Source of the DNA: Myxococcales bacterium
GTDB taxonomy: Bacteria; Myxococcota_A; Polyangia; Haliangiales; Haliangiaceae
DNA: 64,000 nt
Assembly: GCA_016794525.1 (NCBI GenBank)
Contig: JAEUJY010000033.1
Location: 1 to 64,000, forward strand
Direction of reading: 5' to 3'
In this document: positions 7,648 to 16,427 of the stretch, piece by piece
How the letters are laid out: the number at the start of each line of letters is the position of its first letter
How positions within the stretch are numbered: position 1 is the stretch's first letter
The notes under the pieces: generated by a model
What the model saw: only the letters and a program-made list of their open reading frames with translations
What the model was told of the DNA's origin: nothing
Database searches by the model: none
Program-made: the position numbers and the translations under genes

Positions 7648-10600
7648 GTGAGCGAACGCCTCGCCCGTCGCCGCACGGTGCCGCCGCCGACCAGCCCGCC
7701 GTTCCCGCGGGCGGTCGCGAGCTGGGTCGGTCGCGCCGACGAGCTGGCCCGCGCGGTGGCGCTGCTCGATCGCGAGACGCTGCACCTGTTCTACGGCGTC
7801 GGCGGCGTCGGCAAGAGCGAGCTGGTCTACAAGCTCGTCGAGGAGGCGCAGCGCACGCCGCGGTGGGCCGACGCCCAGGCGCTGGTGCTGGCGGCGCAGC
7901 CGGGCGCCAGCGGCGCCGACCTGGCGGCGTTGCTCAAGTCGCAGCTCGGCGCGCGCCGGCGCCGCATCGACTTCGCCGCCAGCGGCGCGTCGGCCGCCGA
8001 CGATCTGGCCGACATCGCCGCCGCCCTCGAGGCCCGGCCGACGCTGGTGTTCCTCGACGATCTGCACCACCTGCCGGCCGACGATCTGGCCGAGCTCTTG
8101 GGCTTCCTGTCGCGGCGGGTGCGCAACAGCCGGCTCCTGGTCGCGTCGCGGATCGAGCTGCCGCTGCCGGCCGACCTGCCGCCGCCGGTGATGCACCGGC
8201 TCGGCCCGCTCGACGCGTCGGCGACCGCGACCTTGGTGCGCGAGCTCGCGGTGCGGCTGGGCGTGCCGGTGCCCGACGCCGGCGCGGTGTTCGCGCGCTC
8301 GGGTGGCAGCCCGTTCTTCGTCGTGCGCGAGGTCGCCGGCGACGCCTCGGCGGCCGGCGGCCTCGACGACACCGTCCGCGCGCTGGCGCCCGACGCCCGC
8401 GCGCTGCTGCTGGCGCTGGCCCAGAGCCGCGGCCGGCTGTCGACCGGCGACGCCCAGGCGCTGGCCGGCGGCGCCCCCGATCCCGACGGCGGCCCCGGCC
8501 CCGGCGCGGCCCGCGTGCGCGAGCTAGGCCGCCACCTGCTGGTCGACGCCAGCCGCGGCGTCGCGCTGGTCCACGACCTGGTGCGCGACGCGGTGCTGCG
8601 GGTCGCGAGCCGGCGCGAGCGCGCCGCCGCCCACCGCCAGCTGGCCGAGCTGCACCTGGCGCGGGCTGGTGACGGCGGCCGCCCGGCGACGCCCAGCGAC
8701 GCCGCCGATCTGGTCGAGGCGGTCTACCACCTGACCGCGGCCGGCGACGTCGACGAGGCGTGGGAGCGCTGCGAGACCCACTACCGCGTCATCGCCTCGG
8801 CCGGCCTCGATCACCTGCTGATCCCCAGCCTGCGCGCGATCGCCGACGCGGTCGACGACGCCCGCGACGCGATCGGCCTGATGCTGGCGCGCATCCTGGT
8901 GCGGCGCTCGCTGATCGCCGAGGCCGCCGACGTGCTGGCGCGGATCAGCGCGGCGGCGCGCGGCTCGGTGCGCGGGCTGCGGCTGGCCGGCGACGTGGCG
9001 CAGCAGCGCGGCCGCCTGACCGAGGCCGAGGCGCTGTTCCGCCAGGCCCGCGACGCCGCCGACACCGCCGCCGAGCGGTTCGGCGTCGCGCTCGAGCTGG
9101 CCGACATCGCCGGGCTGCGCGGCCACGGCGCCGCCGCCCGCGAGGTGCTGACCGCCGCGCTCGGCGACTACCCCGAGGCCGGGCCGCGCGAGCGCGCGCG
9201 CTGGGGCTGGTCGATGACGCTGTCGTACATCATCCCCGAGCAGTTCGCGGCGGCGATCGCGTGCGCGCGCGAGGCGGTCCTCGCGCTGCGCGGCACCGGC
9301 GTCGACGATCTCGAGGTGATGCTGGTGATGCTCGAGGTGCTGGCCCGCGCCGAGTGCGACGACGTCGCCACCGCGCGCAGCCTGCTCGAGCGAGTGCTGG
9401 GGGCCGCCGCCGGCGGCGCGCTGCGCGAGCACGTCAGCGCGCTGTACGCCGGCGTCGTCGCGCAGGCCGCCGGCGAGCTGCCCGAGGCGCGCGACAAGCT
9501 CGAGCGCGCGTTCGCGTACCTCGACGACCACGGCGATCAGGTGATGGCCTCGATCGCCGGCTACTACATCGCGCGCGCGCTGCTGGCGCAGGGCGAGGTC
9601 AACGCGGCGATCGAGCTGTCGGCGCGGATGGCGCGCCTGGCCCAGGCCGCCGAGCTCGACTCGCTGGGCTGCCACGGCCGCACCACCACCGCCGAGGCGC
9701 TGCTGGTGGCCGGCAAGCCGGCCGAGGCGCGGGCGCTGGCCGAGGCGGCGCTGGCCTCGGACTTCGCCGGCACCCAGACCCGCCGCACCGCGCAGGCGGT
9801 GCTGGCCCGGCTGGCCGCGCAGGACAGCGATCTCGGCAGCGCGCGCCGCCACCTCGACGCGATCGCCGCCGACCTGGCCGCGCGCCCGGCCGATCTCGAG
9901 ACCGCCGCCGCCCAGGCCGCGCTCGATCTCGATCGCGCCGGCGTCGAGCTGCACGGCGGCGACGCCCGGGTCGCGCTGGCCGCCGCCGGCCACGCGCTCG
10001 AGCACTACCGCAAGCGCGGGCGCCGCGGCCAGCACGCGCGGGCGCTGGTCGCGCGCGCCGCCGCGCTGATCGCCACCGCCGATCCGGCCGGGCTGGTCGA
10101 GGCGGACGCGCTGACCGCCGAGGCCGCGGCGCTGGCCACCGCCACCGGCCACGGCCGGGTGCTGGCCCGGTGCGCGCTCCTGCGCGGCGCGCTGCGCACC
10201 CGGCGCGGCGACGCGGTCGGCGGCCGCGCCGAGCTCCTGGCCGCGGTCCACGCCGGCGTCGCGTCGCTCGAGCACGGCGAGGGCCGCGCGCTGCGGGTCG
10301 CGCTCGGCGAGGCGCCGCCGTCGCCGGGGCAGCGCGCGCTGCTGGCCGCGCTCGGGCTCACGCCCGGCGCCAGCTACCGCGTCGTCGGCAAGGGCGGCGT
10401 GCGGATCGTCGACGACACCGAGCTCGATCGGGTGCGCGCCGGCCACGCCTTCGTGATCGAGCCGGTGCGCGCGGTGATCACGTGCAACCACCACGGCCAG
10501 GTCGCGATCGATCGCGGCCGGCCGCTGGCGTGCGAGCTGTTCGCGGCGCTGGTCGAGGCCGGCGGCGCGGTGGTGCCAGCCGAGCAGCTGTTCCTCGGCG

Positions 10601-10791
10601 TGTGGGGTGGCCGCGAGTACCACCCGCTGCGCCACCGCAACACCGTCTACGTCGCGGTCAAGCGCCTGCGCCAGACGCTCAAGGGGCTGATCGCCGACGA
10701 GCGCGAGATCATCGAGACCGCGGCCGGCGGCTGGCGCCTGGCCGACGGCGTCGACGCGGTCGTCGTGCGCCCGGCCGACGACGCGCCGTGA
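7648..10791 (+). CDS. STAND-type ATPase transcriptional regulator with C-terminal winged helix
   Basis: 1047 residues. A P-loop (GVGGVGKS at 50-57) and Walker B (LVFLDDLHHL near 133-142) form an NTPase module of the AfsR/MalT/NOD type. A long helical middle (about 330-900) reads as TPR-like repeats. The last 100 residues (strand ITCNHHG, helix ELFAALVEAG, then YVAVKRLRQTLK and a beta hairpin GGWRLAD) resemble the winged-helix domain of OmpR/SARP regulators. In AfsR/SARP proteins that domain is usually N-terminal, so the order is reversed here. Expected action: a signal sensed by the repeats drives nucleotide-dependent switching and DNA binding. Targets unknown. The start is GTG, without a Shine-Dalgarno. 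Confidence 0.75.
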   Translation: MSERLARRRTVPPPTSPPFPRAVASWVGRADELARAVALLDRETLHLFYGVGGVGKSELVYKLVEEAQRTPRWADAQALVLAAQPGASGADLAALLKSQLGARRRRIDFAASGASAADDLADIAAALEARPTLVFLDDLHHLPADDLAELLGFLSRRVRNSRLLVASRIELPLPADLPPPVMHRLGPLDASATATLVRELAVRLGVPVPDAGAVFARSGGSPFFVVREVAGDASAAGGLDDTVRALAPDARALLLALAQSRGRLSTGDAQALAGGAPDPDGGPGPGAARVRELGRHLLVDASRGVALVHDLVRDAVLRVASRRERAAAHRQLAELHLARAGDGGRPATPSDAADLVEAVYHLTAAGDVDEAWERCETHYRVIASAGLDHLLIPSLRAIADAVDDARDAIGLMLARILVRRSLIAEAADVLARISAAARGSVRGLRLAGDVAQQRGRLTEAEALFRQARDAADTAAERFGVALELADIAGLRGHGAAAREVLTAALGDYPEAGPRERARWGWSMTLSYIIPEQFAAAIACAREAVLALRGTGVDDLEVMLVMLEVLARAECDDVATARSLLERVLGAAAGGALREHVSALYAGVVAQAAGELPEARDKLERAFAYLDDHGDQVMASIAGYYIARALLAQGEVNAAIELSARMARLAQAAELDSLGCHGRTTTAEALLVAGKPAEARALAEAALASDFAGTQTRRTAQAVLARLAAQDSDLGSARRHLDAIAADLAARPADLETAAAQAALDLDRAGVELHGGDARVALAAAGHALEHYRKRGRRGQHARALVARAAALIATADPAGLVEADALTAEAAALATATGHGRVLARCALLRGALRTRRGDAVGGRAELLAAVHAGVASLEHGEGRALRVALGEAPPSPGQRALLAALGLTPGASYRVVGKGGVRIVDDTELDRVRAGHAFVIEPVRAVITCNHHGQVAIDRGRPLACELFAALVEAGGAVVPAEQLFLGVWGGREYHPLRHRNTVYVAVKRLRQTLKGLIADEREIIETAAGGWRLADGVDAVVVRPADDAP

Positions 10792-10841
10792 TCGCGTGAC
10801 CCGGGCTTGACCCCACCCGGGGCGGCCGGCATGGTCGCGCG

Positions 10842-11612
10842 ATGCAGCTCGCCGACTCCGTCGCACTCGTCACCGGTGGCGCCTCGGGCCTGGGCGCCGC
10901 CACCGTCCGCCGCCTCGTCGCCGGCGGCGCCAAGGTCGTCATCGTCGATCGCGATCTGACCCGCGGCGCCGCGCTCGCCGACGAGCTGGGCGCCGATCGC
11001 GCCCGCTTCGCGCAGGCCGACGTCACCGACGCGGCGCAGATCGAGGCCGCGATCGCCGCCGCCGCGCACTTCGGCCCGCTGCGCATCGCGGTGTCGTGCG
11101 CCGGCGTCGGCTGGGCCGCGCGCACCCTCGACAAGACCGGGGCGCCGCACAAGCTCGACCTGTTCCAGACGATCGTCGGCATCAACCTGATCGGCACGTT
11201 CAACGTGCTGCGGCTGGCCGCCAGCGCGATGAGCCACGCCGCCCCCACCGCCACCGGCGAGCGCGGCGTCATCGTCAACACCGCGTCGGTCGCCGCCTAC
11301 GAAGGCCAGATCGGCCAGATCGCCTACGCCGCGTCGAAGGCCGGCGTCGTCGGCATGACCCTGCCCGCCGCGCGCGACCTCGCCCCCGCCGGCGTCCGCG
11401 TCTGCACCATCGCGCCCGGCCTGATGGACACGCCGATGCTGGCCGCGCTGCCCGAGGACAAGCGCGCCGCGCTCGCCGCCGACGTCGTCTTCCCCAAGCG
11501 CCTCGGCGATCCCGCCGAGTACGCCGAGCTGGTCGCCGCCATCGTCGGCAACGGCTACCTCAACGGCGAGACGATCCGCCTCGACGGCGCCCTGCGCATG
11601 CCGCCGAAGTAG
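10842..11612 (+). CDS. Short-chain dehydrogenase, 3-hydroxyacyl-CoA dehydrogenase type-2-like
   Basis: 256 residues, normal SDR length. NAD-binding TGGASGLG at 11-18, acidic VDRD after beta 2 (NAD preference), NxxS at 145-149 and catalytic YxxxK at 162-166. The whole sequence, including the GVGWAARTLDKTGAPHKLD loop, resembles the HSD17B10/type-2 3-hydroxyacyl-CoA dehydrogenases, which oxidise hydroxyacyl-CoA in fatty acid or branched-chain breakdown. Stands alone between a regulator and the heptose operon. Confidence 0.85.
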   Translation: MQLADSVALVTGGASGLGAATVRRLVAGGAKVVIVDRDLTRGAALADELGADRARFAQADVTDAAQIEAAIAAAAHFGPLRIAVSCAGVGWAARTLDKTGAPHKLDLFQTIVGINLIGTFNVLRLAASAMSHAAPTATGERGVIVNTASVAAYEGQIGQIAYAASKAGVVGMTLPAARDLAPAGVRVCTIAPGLMDTPMLAALPEDKRAALAADVVFPKRLGDPAEYAELVAAIVGNGYLNGETIRLDGALRMPPK

Positions 11613-11697
11613 CCGGCCGGCAGGCCTTCCGTGGCCCGGCGCACGCACGACTCCCGCAAGAGCTGCGCGGACTTGACGGTCGGTCGGGGGGCGTGGG

Positions 11698-12951
11698 ATG
11701 CACGGCCTCGTGAACGTCAAGCTGATGCGCCGCATCGACGGCCTGGTCGGCAACCTGCTGTGTACGGCGCTTGCCGCGGGCAAGGAGCTGTCGCGTCCGT
11801 TCGCCGCGCCGCCGGGGCAGGTGAAGAACATCGTCGTGATGAAGTTCTTCGGGATGGGGTCGATCGTGGTGGCCAGCCCGGCGGTCGCGGCGCTGCGCGA
11901 TCAGCACCCCGGCGCCCGCATCCACTTCGTGACGTTCAAGGGCAACCGGGACGTGCTCGAGATCCTCGGGCTGACCGACGTCAACCACTACATCGACCCG
12001 TCGACGCCGGCCTCCTTCACCCGGACCACCCTCGGCGTCATCCGCGCGCTGCGCGCGGCCCGCTGCGAGCTGGCCGTCGATCTCGAGTTCTTCGCCAAGT
12101 TCCCGCTGACCCTGGCCAGCCTCGCCGGCATCCCCAAGAAGGCCGGCTTCTACCTGCAGTCGGAGGCGTGGCGGCGGTCGCTGCTCGACGTCACCGGCAT
12201 CTACAACCACTACTTTCACACCAAGGACATCTTCCTGTCCTTGCCGTACCTGATCGCCACCGAGGATCCGTACTTCCTCGACTTCGCCGCGTGGACCGCC
12301 CGCTACCGCTACCCACGGCTCCAGCCGTCGGAGCTCGAGCGCGCCGGCGTGCGCAAGAAGCTGGCCGGCAAGATCGCCCCCGGCGACGAGCTGGTCGTGA
12401 TCAACGCCAACACCTCGCCCGACCTGGCGCCGGAGGCTCGCAAGTGGCCCGAGGCCCGCTACGCCGAGCTGGCCGATCGGATCGTCGCCGAGCGCCCGCG
12501 AGCCCGGGTGCTGTTCATCGGCGCGCCCAGCGAGCGCGCCTACGTCGAGCGGGTGGTCGGTCACTGCCGGACGCCGCGGGCGGTCGCGATCGCGGGCGAC
12601 CTCAACCTGCGCGAGCTGGTGACGCTGTTCGCCGAGGCCGTGCTGGTGGTCTCCAACGACAGCGGGCCGATGCACCTGGCGTGTCTGGTCGACGCGCCGA
12701 TCGTCGGGCTGTTCTTCGCCGACTCGCCGGTGCTGTTCGCGCCCCAGGGCTCGCGGGTGCGCTCGGTGGTGCCGCCGCTGTACTCGATCCCGCTGTTCAC
12801 CGTGTACAACGGCAAGGACATCTCGGTCGGACGGCCGTCGTCGGAGATCACCAACACCGCGGCCTGCACGGTGTCGGTCGACGACGTCATGGCGCCGATC
12901 CGCGACGTCCTCGAGGTCGCGGCGCCGGCCGCCGCGCGCGCGGTGCCATGA
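11698..12951 (+). CDS. Glycosyltransferase family 9 (heptosyltransferase-like)
   Basis: 417 residues. The N-terminal half begins [22 protein letters not shown], the donor-independent domain of GT9, and the C-terminal half has [13 protein letters not shown], the GT9 ADP-heptose-binding signature. First gene of a tight operon encoding ADP-heptose synthesis, so it most likely adds heptose to the lipopolysaccharide core, at the cytoplasmic face of the membrane. Its stop overlaps the next start (ATGA, 12948-12951). Acceptor is unknown. Confidence 0.85.
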   Translation: MHGLVNVKLMRRIDGLVGNLLCTALAAGKELSRPFAAPPGQVKNIVVMKFFGMGSIVVASPAVAALRDQHPGARIHFVTFKGNRDVLEILGLTDVNHYIDPSTPASFTRTTLGVIRALRAARCELAVDLEFFAKFPLTLASLAGIPKKAGFYLQSEAWRRSLLDVTGIYNHYFHTKDIFLSLPYLIATEDPYFLDFAAWTARYRYPRLQPSELERAGVRKKLAGKIAPGDELVVINANTSPDLAPEARKWPEARYAELADRIVAERPRARVLFIGAPSERAYVERVVGHCRTPRAVAIAGDLNLRELVTLFAEAVLVVSNDSGPMHLACLVDAPIVGLFFADSPVLFAPQGSRVRSVVPPLYSIPLFTVYNGKDISVGRPSSEITNTAACTVSVDDVMAPIRDVLEVAAPAAARAVP

Positions 12952-14021
12952 CCGCCGACGTCGCGCGCACCGCGTTGGCCGACGGCGTGCGCGTGCGCCA
13001 GGAGCTGATCGCCACCGAGCTGCCCGCGATCGTCGCCGCCGGCGAGCTGATCGCCGCGACGCTGGCGGCCGGCGGCAAGGTGCTCCTGTGCGGCAACGGC
13101 GGGTCGGCGGCCGACGCCCAGCACATCGCGGCCGAGCTGGTCGGGCGCTTCGTCGTCGAGCGGCGCGGCCTGCCGGCGATCGCGCTCACCACCGACACCT
13201 CGGCGCTCACGGCGATCGGCAACGACTACGGCTACGAGCTGGTGTTCCGCCGCCAGGTGGAGGCGCTCGGCCGTCCGGGCGACGTGCTGATCGCGATCAC
13301 CACCAGCGGCACGTCGAAGAACGTGGTCGCCGCCGCCGACGCGGCGCGGGCGCTCGGCGTCAAGGTGATCGGCCTGACCGGGGCCCGCGGGCGGGCGTTC
13401 GTCGACGCGTGCGACGCCGGCGTGGTGGTGCCCTCGGGCGACACCGCGCGCATCCAAGAGTGCCACATCGCGATCGGCCACGTGTGGTGCGCGCAGGTCG
13501 ACGCCGGCTACGGCGCGGCCCACCCCGCGCCCGTGGCGGCGGCCCCCAAGCTGTACGACCTCGATGGCGTCGTCGCGTTCCGCGAGCGCTGCCGCGCCCA
13601 CAAGCGCACCGTGGCGTGGACCAACGGCGTCTTCGACGTGCTGCACGTCGGCCACCTGCAGTCGCTGCGCGCGGCCCGCGGCTTCGCCGATGTGCTGATC
13701 GTCGGCGTCAACAGCGACGCCAGCGTCCGCGGCAACAAGGGCCCGAGCCGGCCGATCTTCCCGGCCGCCGAGCGGTGCGAGCTGCTCGCAGCGCTCGAGT
13801 GCGTCGACGCGATCACCGTCTTCGACGCCCCGACGCCGGTCGACGTGCTGGCGGCGGTGCGCCCCGACGTCCACGTCAAGGGGGCTGACTACGCGCCGCC
13901 CCATGGCAAGCCCATCCCCGAGGCGGCGCTGGTCGCGAGCTGGGGCGGCCGGGTCGAGTTCGTGCCGCTGGTGCCGGGGCGCTCGTCGACCGACACCCTG
14001 GCCCGGCTGCTCGCCGAGTGA
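12948..14021 (+). CDS. Fused sedoheptulose-7-phosphate isomerase and heptose-1-phosphate adenylyltransferase (GmhA-HldE2)
   Basis: 357 residues with two enzymes of one pathway. Residues 1-190 are a SIS-domain GmhA ([11 protein letters not shown] at 49-59, TTSGTSKN at 118-125, and the conserved [11 protein letters not shown] at 171-181), converting sedoheptulose 7-phosphate to glycero-manno-heptose 7-phosphate. Residues 221-357 are a cytidylyltransferase-fold HldE C-domain ([12 protein letters not shown] at 225-236; [10 protein letters not shown]), making ADP-heptose from heptose 1-phosphate. They are usually separate proteins, and HldE2 is usually fused to the kinase HldE1. Coupled to both neighbours: ATGA upstream, GTGA downstream. 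Confidence 0.9.
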   Translation: MTADVARTALADGVRVRQELIATELPAIVAAGELIAATLAAGGKVLLCGNGGSAADAQHIAAELVGRFVVERRGLPAIALTTDTSALTAIGNDYGYELVFRRQVEALGRPGDVLIAITTSGTSKNVVAAADAARALGVKVIGLTGARGRAFVDACDAGVVVPSGDTARIQECHIAIGHVWCAQVDAGYGAAHPAPVAAAPKLYDLDGVVAFRERCRAHKRTVAWTNGVFDVLHVGHLQSLRAARGFADVLIVGVNSDASVRGNKGPSRPIFPAAERCELLAALECVDAITVFDAPTPVDVLAAVRPDVHVKGADYAPPHGKPIPEAALVASWGGRVEFVPLVPGRSSTDTLARLLAE

Positions 14022-14530
14022 CCCGCGCCCTGTTCCTCGACCGCGACGGCACGCTGATCGTCGACGTCGGCTATCCGCGCGACCCGGCCACCGTCGCCCT
14101 GTTGCCGGGCGCGGCGGCGGCGCTCGCCGCGCTGCCCGCCGACGTGGCGCTGGTGATCGTCACCAACCAGTCGGGGCTAGCCCGGGGCCTGGTGACGCCG
14201 GCCGAGGCCGCCGCCGTGCAGGCCGAGGTCGAGCGCCAGTTCGCGGCGGCGGGCGTGCGCTTCGCCGGCGTCTACGTGTGCCCGCACGGCCCCGACGACG
14301 GGTGCCGCTGCCGCAAGCCCGCCCCCGGCATGCTGCTGGACGCCGCCCGCGACCTCGGGCTCGACCTCGGCCGGTCGATGATGATCGGCGACAAGGCCGC
14401 CGACGTCGCCGCCGGGCGCGCCGCCGGCTGTGCGGCGCTGCGGTTCGCCAGCGCCCCTGGCCCGGAGGCCGACCTCGTGGGCTGGGCCGCCGCCGGCGCG
14501 CGGATTGCGGCGCACTTCGGGTTGGAGTAG
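14018..14530 (+). CDS. gmhB: D-glycero-D-manno-heptose-1,7-bisphosphate 7-phosphatase
   Basis: 170 residues, HAD superfamily. Nucleophile motif FLDRDGTL near residues 6-13, Thr/Ser motif [12 protein letters not shown], and the GmhB zinc loop [14 protein letters not shown]; the distal motif [11 protein letters not shown] binds Mg2+. Removes the 7-phosphate between the HldE1 and HldE2 steps. GTG start overlaps the upstream stop. Its TAG stop is also the first three bases of a TAGCGT box for hldE1. Confidence 0.92.
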   Translation: MTRALFLDRDGTLIVDVGYPRDPATVALLPGAAAALAALPADVALVIVTNQSGLARGLVTPAEAAAVQAEVERQFAAAGVRFAGVYVCPHGPDDGCRCRKPAPGMLLDAARDLGLDLGRSMMIGDKAADVAAGRAAGCAALRFASAPGPEADLVGWAAAGARIAAHFGLE

Positions 14531-14533
14531 CGT
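14528..14533 (+). promoter_or_regulatory. -10-like TAGCGT inside the heptose operon
   Basis: TAGCGT, whose TAG is the gmhB stop codon, 8 nt before the hldE1 ATG. A possible internal leaderless promoter. Confidence 0.35.
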
Positions 14534-14541
14534 CCGCCGCG

Positions 14542-15522
14542 ATGTCGCCCGGGCCTGCGATCGTCGAGCGTCTCCGCGGTCACCGCGTGCTGGTGATCGG
14601 CGACGTCATGATCGACGAGTACCTGCGCGGCGACGTCCACCGGGTCTCGCCCGAGGCGCCGGTGCCGGTGCTCGACCTGCGCTCGACCGAGCACCGGCTG
14701 GGCGGCGCCGCCAACACGGCCCACAACCTGGCCCGGCTGGGCGCGGCCACGACGCTGGTCGGCGTGGTCGGCGACGACGACGGCGCCCGGGTGCTGGCGG
14801 TCGCGCTCGAGCGCGCCGGCATCGCCGCGCGCACCGCCGTCGATCGCGAGCGGCCGACCACGCGCAAGACCCGCGTCGTCTCGGGCGGCCACCAGATCGT
14901 GCGCATCGACGCCGAGCGCCGCACCGCGGTCGCCGGCGCGGTGTTCGACGCGCTGGTGGCGACGATCGACGACGCCGTCGACACCGCCGACGCCGTCGTG
15001 CTGTCCGACTACGCCAAGGGCGTCGTCACCCGGCCGCTGGCGGCGCGGGCGATCGCCGCGTGCCGCCGCCGCGGGGTGCCGGTGGTGGTCGATCCCAAGC
15101 AGCGCGACTTCGCGACGTACGCCGGCGCGACGGTGATCACGCCCAACCTGCACGAGCTCGAGCACGCCGTCGGCCACGCCGCCCACGAGCTGGCCGAGAT
15201 CGACGCCGGCGCCGCGACGCTGGCCCGGATCATCGACGGCGCCGCGCTGCTGGTCACCCGCGGCGCCGACGGCATGACGCTCTACCAGGACGGCGTGCGC
15301 GGCCACCACGTGCCGGCCGCCGCCCGCGAGGTGTTCGACGTGACCGGCGCCGGCGACACCGTCGTCGCCACGCTCACGCTCGCGCTGGCGGCGCGGCTGC
15401 CGCTCCCCGAGGCGATGGAGCTGGCCAGCCTGGCCGCCGGCATTGCGGTCAGCCGGCGCGGCACGTCGACGGTGGCGCCCGACGAGCTGGCCGCAGCCAT
15501 CGCCGCGGGCCGGCCGATCTGA
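14542..15522 (+). CDS. hldE1: D-glycero-beta-D-manno-heptose-7-phosphate kinase (HldE N-terminal type)
   Basis: 326 residues, the length of a PfkB/ribokinase-fold kinase. It begins VLVIGDVMIDEYLRGDVHRVSPEAPVPV, has GGAANTAHNLARLG (substrate binding) and DVTGAGDTVVATL (anion hole and catalytic Asp). Phosphorylates heptose 7-phosphate at C1. In E. coli this domain is fused to the adenylyltransferase; here it is separate because that domain sits on GmhA. The epimerase HldD is not in the window. Confidence 0.92.
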   Translation: MSPGPAIVERLRGHRVLVIGDVMIDEYLRGDVHRVSPEAPVPVLDLRSTEHRLGGAANTAHNLARLGAATTLVGVVGDDDGARVLAVALERAGIAARTAVDRERPTTRKTRVVSGGHQIVRIDAERRTAVAGAVFDALVATIDDAVDTADAVVLSDYAKGVVTRPLAARAIAACRRRGVPVVVDPKQRDFATYAGATVITPNLHELEHAVGHAAHELAEIDAGAATLARIIDGAALLVTRGADGMTLYQDGVRGHHVPAAAREVFDVTGAGDTVVATLTLALAARLPLPEAMELASLAAGIAVSRRGTSTVAPDELAAAIAAGRPI

Positions 15523-15575
15523 GCCCGCGGCCTGGCCCCGCCACACGCCCCTGGTGACGCACACCGCCGCTGCGC

Positions 15576-15581
15576 TACCCT
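15576..15581 (+). promoter_or_regulatory. -10-like TACCCT
   Basis: TANNNT hexamer 6 nt before ATG 15588. Confidence 0.35.
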
Positions 15582-15587
15582 CGACCG

Positions 15588-16415
15588 ATGTGGCGCACGG
15601 CGGTCCTCGCCTGGTCGACCCTGGTCGTGGCTGCGGCTGGCTGCGGCGCCGATGACCGCGTCGCGACCCCCGACGCCGCGTCACCGCCGGACCGTCCGTG
15701 GGGCGTGCTCGACGGCGCGTGCGTCGGCCAGCCGGGGCGCCCCCGCGTGCTGGTGTACTCGCGCGAGAACCAGTGGCGCCACCTGTCGAACTACTACGCG
15801 CGCCTGGCGATCTACGATATGTGCGTGACGCGCGGGTTCAACGTCCTCACCACCAACGATCCGCTGGCGATCAACGCTGCCCGGCTGTCGGAACTCGACG
15901 TCGTGGTCTTCGCGATCACCAGCGGGCCCGGCATCGACGCGCTGGGGCGGGCCGACTTCGAGGCCTGGATGCGGGCCGGCGGCGGGATGGTCGGGCTGCA
16001 CTCGGCCAGCGCCACCGAGGCGACCTGGCCGTTCTACGTCGATCGCGTCGGCGCGACGTTCCGCGGCCACGTGCCGGGCATGCAGGCCGCGACCGTGCGG
16101 ATCGAGCCCGGCGCCCACCCCATCACCGACGGCCTGGCCCCCACGCGGACGCTGACCGACGAGTGGTACTTCTTCCAGGAGCGCCCCGAGGACGTCGCCG
16201 GGCTGCAGATGCGGCTCGTCCTCGACGAGGACACCCTGCCCGCCGACTATCCGCCGGAGTACGAGGTCGGCTACCACCCCATCGGCTGGACCCGCGACGA
16301 CGCCGACGGCCGGGTCTTCTACACCGCGCTCGGGCACAACCCCGACGCGTTCGCCGATCCGTGGGTGCTCGAGCTCCTCGGTCGATCGATCGAGTGGGCC
16401 GCGCATCAGCGCTGA
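15588..16415 (+). CDS. ThuA-like domain lipoprotein
   Basis: 275 residues. Signal peptide with lipobox (VVAAAGC). From about residue 50 a ThuA/GATase-like fold: RVLVYSRENQWRH, FNVLTTNDP, LDVVVFAITSG, GGGMVGLHSASATE, and near the end GRVFYTALGHNPDAF, all typical of the ThuA family (trehalose-utilisation and carbohydrate-related proteins). Likely extracytoplasmic; substrate unknown. It ends 12 bp before the convergent glycosyltransferase-like gene. Confidence 0.85.
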   Translation: MWRTAVLAWSTLVVAAAGCGADDRVATPDAASPPDRPWGVLDGACVGQPGRPRVLVYSRENQWRHLSNYYARLAIYDMCVTRGFNVLTTNDPLAINAARLSELDVVVFAITSGPGIDALGRADFEAWMRAGGGMVGLHSASATEATWPFYVDRVGATFRGHVPGMQAATVRIEPGAHPITDGLAPTRTLTDEWYFFQERPEDVAGLQMRLVLDEDTLPADYPPEYEVGYHPIGWTRDDADGRVFYTALGHNPDAFADPWVLELLGRSIEWAAHQR

Positions 16416-16427
16416 CCCCGCTCGCCG

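Noticed and set aside
8524-10866. Long minus-strand frame opposite the STAND regulator
   Set aside because: Composition is Arg/Gly/Gln/His-rich as expected from antisense of a high-GC gene; the sense frame has P-loop and winged helix.
12948-14021. GmhA-HldE2 fusion as an artefact of a lost stop codon
   Set aside because: The linker between domains (about residues 190-220) is in frame and no alternative start or stop lies there; both neighbours show designed-looking overlaps. Still listed as checkable.
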